In this document: positions 14,226 to 16,439 of the stretch, in pieces
Numbering within the stretch: the first letter of the stretch is position 1
Layout: each line of letters opens with the position of its first letter
Assembly (NCBI GenBank): GCA_047971485.1
Contig: JBKDZR010000042.1
Location: 1-16,439, forward strand
Length of the DNA stretch: 16,439 bases
Reading direction: 5' to 3'
Source: JBKDZR01 sp047971485
GTDB lineage: Bacteria; Pseudomonadota; Alphaproteobacteria; Rhodobacterales; Rhodobacteraceae
Program-made: the position numbers and the translations under genes
The notes under the pieces: model-generated
Seen by the model: only the letters and a program-made list of their open reading frames with translations
Told to the model about the DNA's origin: nothing
Databases searched by the model: none

Positions 14226-15458
14226 CTAGAGCCTCAGATCAAGTCGGCCAGAAGCGTTGCGTTGTGGTCCGGCTGGGACGGGCTGTTCGGCATCGGTGAC
14301 AAGAAAACGGGTGTCACCTGTATCGGGATCTGATTCGAAAGGCTGCTGGCCCGAATTGGCAAAACCGACATTCACATCAGTATAGCCGAGTGACTGGAAC
14401 TCTTGCTCCAGCATGGCGGCATGACGGCGCAGCAGATCCTGTGTTTCGGGCCGCTCCGATATGACCGAAATGGTTACCCCATCATCGCGCATCGCGATTG
14501 ACATCCGGATTCGGCCCAGTTCGGCAGGGTTCAGCGACATTTCGATTTCGCGGGGCCCGCCTGGGCGGACATGTTCTACAAGCTGCGGCATCACCACCCG
14601 GGCGAAGTCCGCTGGACGTTGAAGGTCCGCGCGCAGCCCGGCGGCCCGCATGTCGGATGCGTGATCGCTGCGCTGTGCGCTTTGAACCACAGGGTCGGCC
14701 TCGACCGATGTCGGCTGGCTACCGGAGGTGTCGATTGCCTGATCCTTTGGGGGCATGCCGTTCCATGAATCTGCCATGGGTTTGGTGCCTGTGGTACTCG
14801 GTAGCGATGCCTCTGCCGTTGCCCGACCGGGCTTGGTTTCGGTGGGGGCGGGGCTGTCGGTATCCCAGTCTTGCGGGGTGTCCGTGTCCTCGGCGCCCGC
14901 CCGCGACGGAGAGAGGCCTTGTTTCGGCATTGCCGGGAGAATCTGTTCGGCGCGTGGCCCGGTCTGCGGGCTTGGTGCGTCTGACATGGCCACGGTGCTT
15001 TCCGGTCGCACAGCTGGATCCAGGGCAGGTGTGTTAGCCGGCGGAGCGGCCGCGATCAGGCCGCCGCCCTTGGCCTCCGGGTTTTGTGGCGTCTCTACCG
15101 CAGGCAACGCGGGGACTGCTGTTTGCGCCGCAACGGTCGCCACGGGAGCCATCACCCCGGGCATGTCCGTGTCGTGCTGCAAATCCGTCTCCTGGCCGGC
15201 CTCCGGGTCCACGGGGGTGTCCGCTGTCAGCAACGCCCGCATGACATCGTGGCCCTCTAGCGTCGGATCAATCAGGGGCTCGACCATCGCCGCCAACTCC
15301 CCCTCGGGTGTTCCTGTGTCATCTGCCGCTGGCTTGGCACCGCCAATCAGCGCTGCGAAGCTGTCGGTGTCATCCCCGGTTTGATCATGTCCCGCCGCGC
15401 GCGTCGGTCGGACCGTATCTGTCCGGGGGGAAAGCGCCTGAAATGTATCCGCCTGCAT
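14226..15458 (-). CDS. fliK: Flagellar hook-length control protein FliK
   Basis: Secreted molecular ruler that sets hook length and switches export from hook to filament proteins. I start at MQADTFQALS (15458), preceded by GAGG at 6 nt, giving 410 residues; TTG at 15500 and ATG at 15468-15470 are upstream in-frame options without a ribosome site. Residues 1-280 are acidic and rich in Ala, Pro, Thr and Asp with little predicted fold, as expected of the ruler part. The C-terminal Flg_hook domain (about 283-370) has MPQLVEHVRPGGPREIEMSLNPAELGRIRM and then LLRRHAAMLEQEFQSLGY. The LNPAELG motif is the strongest identifier. It is divergent from the rod-binding gene (112 bp apart) and upstream of flgD. 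Confidence 0.9.
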   Translation of the reverse strand: MQADTFQALSPRTDTVRPTRAAGHDQTGDDTDSFAALIGGAKPAADDTGTPEGELAAMVEPLIDPTLEGHDVMRALLTADTPVDPEAGQETDLQHDTDMPGVMAPVATVAAQTAVPALPAVETPQNPEAKGGGLIAAAPPANTPALDPAVRPESTVAMSDAPSPQTGPRAEQILPAMPKQGLSPSRAGAEDTDTPQDWDTDSPAPTETKPGRATAEASLPSTTGTKPMADSWNGMPPKDQAIDTSGSQPTSVEADPVVQSAQRSDHASDMRAAGLRADLQRPADFARVVMPQLVEHVRPGGPREIEMSLNPAELGRIRMSIAMRDDGVTISVISERPETQDLLRRHAAMLEQEFQSLGYTDVNVGFANSGQQPFESDPDTGDTRFLVTDAEQPVPAGPQRNASGRLDLRL

Positions 15459-15570
15459 TTCTTGCCTCATCACAGCTTGATGCAGGCAGCATGCACGCAA
15501 CGGGTTACCCGATCTTTACCCAGATGCGTCAGACACAAACCAAATCTGATCAATTGGAGATATTGTTCAA

Positions 15571-15855
15571 ATGAAGGCAGATCCAGCCGGGGCGTCCGCG
15601 GGACTGACGCCACAGGTGCTTCGCGACAGACAACTGCGCGAGGCCTCTATCAAGCTCGAAGCCCAGTTTCTGTCTGAAATGCTGAAGGCCAGCGGCTTCG
15701 ATGGTGAGGCGAGCAGCTTCAGCGGCGGAATTGGGGAGGAACAGTTTTCCTCGTTCCTGCGCGATGCCCAAGCGGACGGAATTGCCCGGGCCGGAGGTAT
15801 CGGGCTCGCTGAATCCCTGTACAATGCGCTGAGGGCAAAAGATGGCGGAAACTGA
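15571..15855 (+). CDS. flgJ: Stand-alone flagellar rod-binding protein (FlgJ N-terminal domain)
   Basis: Rod-capping or rod-binding protein needed for assembly of the flagellar rod through the periplasm. The protein has 94 residues, matching only the N-terminal Rod-binding domain of FlgJ. LEAQFLSEMLKASGF (29-43), SGGIGEEQFSSFLRDAQADGIA (51-72) and GGIGLAESLYNAL (75-87) are the family blocks. The muramidase half of enterobacterial FlgJ is absent, as is usual in alphaproteobacteria, so a separate enzyme must open the peptidoglycan. GGAG lies about 11 nt before the ATG. It overlaps the next gene by 14 nt and is probably co-transcribed with it. Confidence 0.85.
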   Translation: MKADPAGASAGLTPQVLRDRQLREASIKLEAQFLSEMLKASGFDGEASSFSGGIGEEQFSSFLRDAQADGIARAGGIGLAESLYNALRAKDGGN

Positions 15856-16168
15856 CATGACCCGGATCGAAAAGATCCTGGAAACCGAAAAGGCGCTGCT
15901 GCTGGCCGGCCGATTCGAGGGATTGGCCGGGCTGGCCGATGAGAAACAGGCCCTGATCGCGGGGTTTCGGCCTGATGGTTCTGCCCAGGCCGCCCGTATC
16001 CTGGCCAAGGCGCGCCATAATGACAGCCTGTTTGCCGCCGCGCTTAGCGGACTGCGCGAGGCGGGCCAGCGCCTTGCCGAAACACGCAGCGCAGCGGAAA
16101 ACCGTACCTATGGCCCGGATGGCGCCTTGCACAGCCGTTCGGGGCCGGGCCGGGTTCATCGGTTTTGA
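15842..16168 (+). CDS. FlgN-like flagellar export chaperone (putative)
   Basis: Small predicted helical protein of 108 residues. RIEKILETEKALLLAGRFEGLAGLADEKQALIAGF (8-42) resembles the N-terminal helix of FlgN-type chaperones, which bind hook-filament junction proteins FlgK and FlgL. ARHNDSLFAAALSGLREAGQRLAE (57-80) fits the second helix, and TYGPDGA near the end matches a short motif I recall from roseobacter FlgN proteins. The first ATG (15842) overlaps the flgJ end by 14 nt and has GAGGGCAAAAG before it; an ATG at 15857 is an alternative. The context, between a rod protein and flagellin, supports a flagellar role. The assignment depends on this context and on weak similarity. Confidence 0.6.
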   Translation: MAETDMTRIEKILETEKALLLAGRFEGLAGLADEKQALIAGFRPDGSAQAARILAKARHNDSLFAAALSGLREAGQRLAETRSAAENRTYGPDGALHSRSGPGRVHRF

Positions 16169-16378
16169 GCTAAAGTTTGAAACGAAAGCCGGAAATCTGC
16201 CATCCGCACGTTAGGGTTTGATTAGCCTCCCAGCCGTACCAATAGCCCTGCATCCACTGGATGGCGCATGTCGGGAAACCCGACAGACAGCATCGGTCAG
16301 AATGACGAAACCCAACCGCGCATCTCGTATGCGGAATTGAAACGTGCGTAAAAGCGCAACGAAATGGGGAAACCTTAC
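16169..16378 (+). other. Structured leader and control region of flagellin
   Basis: This 210-bp non-coding stretch before fliC has three inverted repeats. CATCC/GGATG is at 16251-16263 (3-nt loop). TGTCGGG/CCCGACA is at 16269-16285 (perfect 7-bp arms, AAA loop). CGCAT/ATGCG is at 16319-16333 (5-nt loop). If transcription starts upstream of 16250 the leader would be folded, which fits the known post-transcriptional control of alphaproteobacterial flagellins by FlbT and FlaF. Confidence 0.5.
16171..16195 (+). promoter_or_regulatory. Sigma-28-like promoter candidate for flagellin
   Basis: TAAAGTTT (16171-16178) equals the enterobacterial FliA -35 consensus, and GCCGGAAA (16188-16195) matches 6 of 8 bases of its -10 (GCCGATAA). 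The gap is 9 nt instead of the canonical 11, which counts against it. No sigma-54 -24/-12 pair was seen in this stretch. Confidence 0.3.
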
Positions 16379-16439
16379 ATGTCCAGCATTCTGACCAACA
16401 CCGGCGCAATGGTCGCCCTGCAGACCCTGAAATCGACCA
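16379..16439 (+). CDS. fliC: Flagellin, N-terminal fragment (cut by window end)
   Basis: The first 20 codons begin MSSILTNTGAMVALQTLKS, the conserved start of Rhodobacteraceae-type flagellins, where the N-terminal helix takes part in filament packing and carries the export signal. GGGGA lies about 9 nt before the ATG. The gene continues past the right edge, so length and the central domain are unknown. Its position after the flgJ- and flgN-like genes is consistent with a flagellar locus. Confidence 0.88.
   Translation, partial: MSSILTNTGAMVALQTLKST

Noticed and set aside
15501..15511. CGGGTTACCCG palindrome between fliK and flgJ
   Set aside because: It is a short 5-bp-arm palindrome with no second copy or promoter relation that I could see, so chance is the simpler explanation.
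16255..16290. Sigma-54 promoter near TGGCGC at 16262
   Set aside because: No TTGC element is found at the required -12 spacing.
1..16439. CRISPR arrays, tRNA or rRNA genes, transposases, phage or defence genes
   Set aside because: No regularly spaced repeats, no cloverleaf sequence and no recognisable protein of these classes were seen on either strand.

Overview
The window reads as chromosomal DNA of a GC-rich alphaproteobacterium, most likely a Rhodobacteraceae (roseobacter-like) organism. This rests on recalled family features, not a search: the dnaA-dnaN-recF-gyrB replication genes with rpsT upstream of dnaA, a mutM/ubiE-ubiB divergon, the UbiB and MutM variants seen, and an alphaproteobacterial flagellar set (FlgD, FliK, a stand-alone FlgJ rod-binding domain, a FlgN-like chaperone, a flagellin starting MSSILTNTGAMVALQ).

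Layout. 1-279 holds what looks like the broken 3' part of an FAD-dependent tricarballylate dehydrogenase-like gene (+). 421-2838 is gyrB (-). 3083-4522 is a polyprenyl-phosphate sugar-phosphate transferase (+) for polysaccharide synthesis, placed between gyrB and recF; its stop overlaps the recF stop. 4516-8355 carries recF, dnaN and dnaA (-). The 609 bp between dnaA and rpsT (8356-8964) is non-coding. It holds the rpsT terminator, an AT-rich patch with a consensus -10 box, TTAA-type (CtrA-like) motifs, four GANTC sites and a 13-bp direct repeat, so it looks like the dnaA control region. rpsT, an enoyl-CoA hydratase and mutM follow, all on (-). Divergent from mutM are ubiE and ubiB (+), abutting with no gap. 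From 13445 onward the genes are flagellar: flgD and fliK (-), then a flgJ-type rod-binding gene and a flgN-like gene (+, overlapping), and the first 20 codons of flagellin at the right edge.

How the genes work together. DnaA opens the origin, DnaN is the sliding clamp, RecF acts at gaps and stalled forks, and GyrB with GyrA (not here) manages supercoiling. MutM removes 8-oxoguanine. UbiE and UbiB act in ubiquinone synthesis. FlgD caps the growing hook, FliK measures it, the FlgJ domain helps rod assembly, and FlgN probably chaperones hook-filament junction proteins.

I found no CRISPR array, tRNA, rRNA, insertion sequence or phage gene, and nothing I would call a new biological system. The points most worth a second look are regulatory: the dnaA upstream region, a 13-bp inverted repeat set into the ubiE promoter, a palindromic repeat element between fliK and flgD, the structured flagellin leader, and the sugar transferase gene splitting recF from gyrB.
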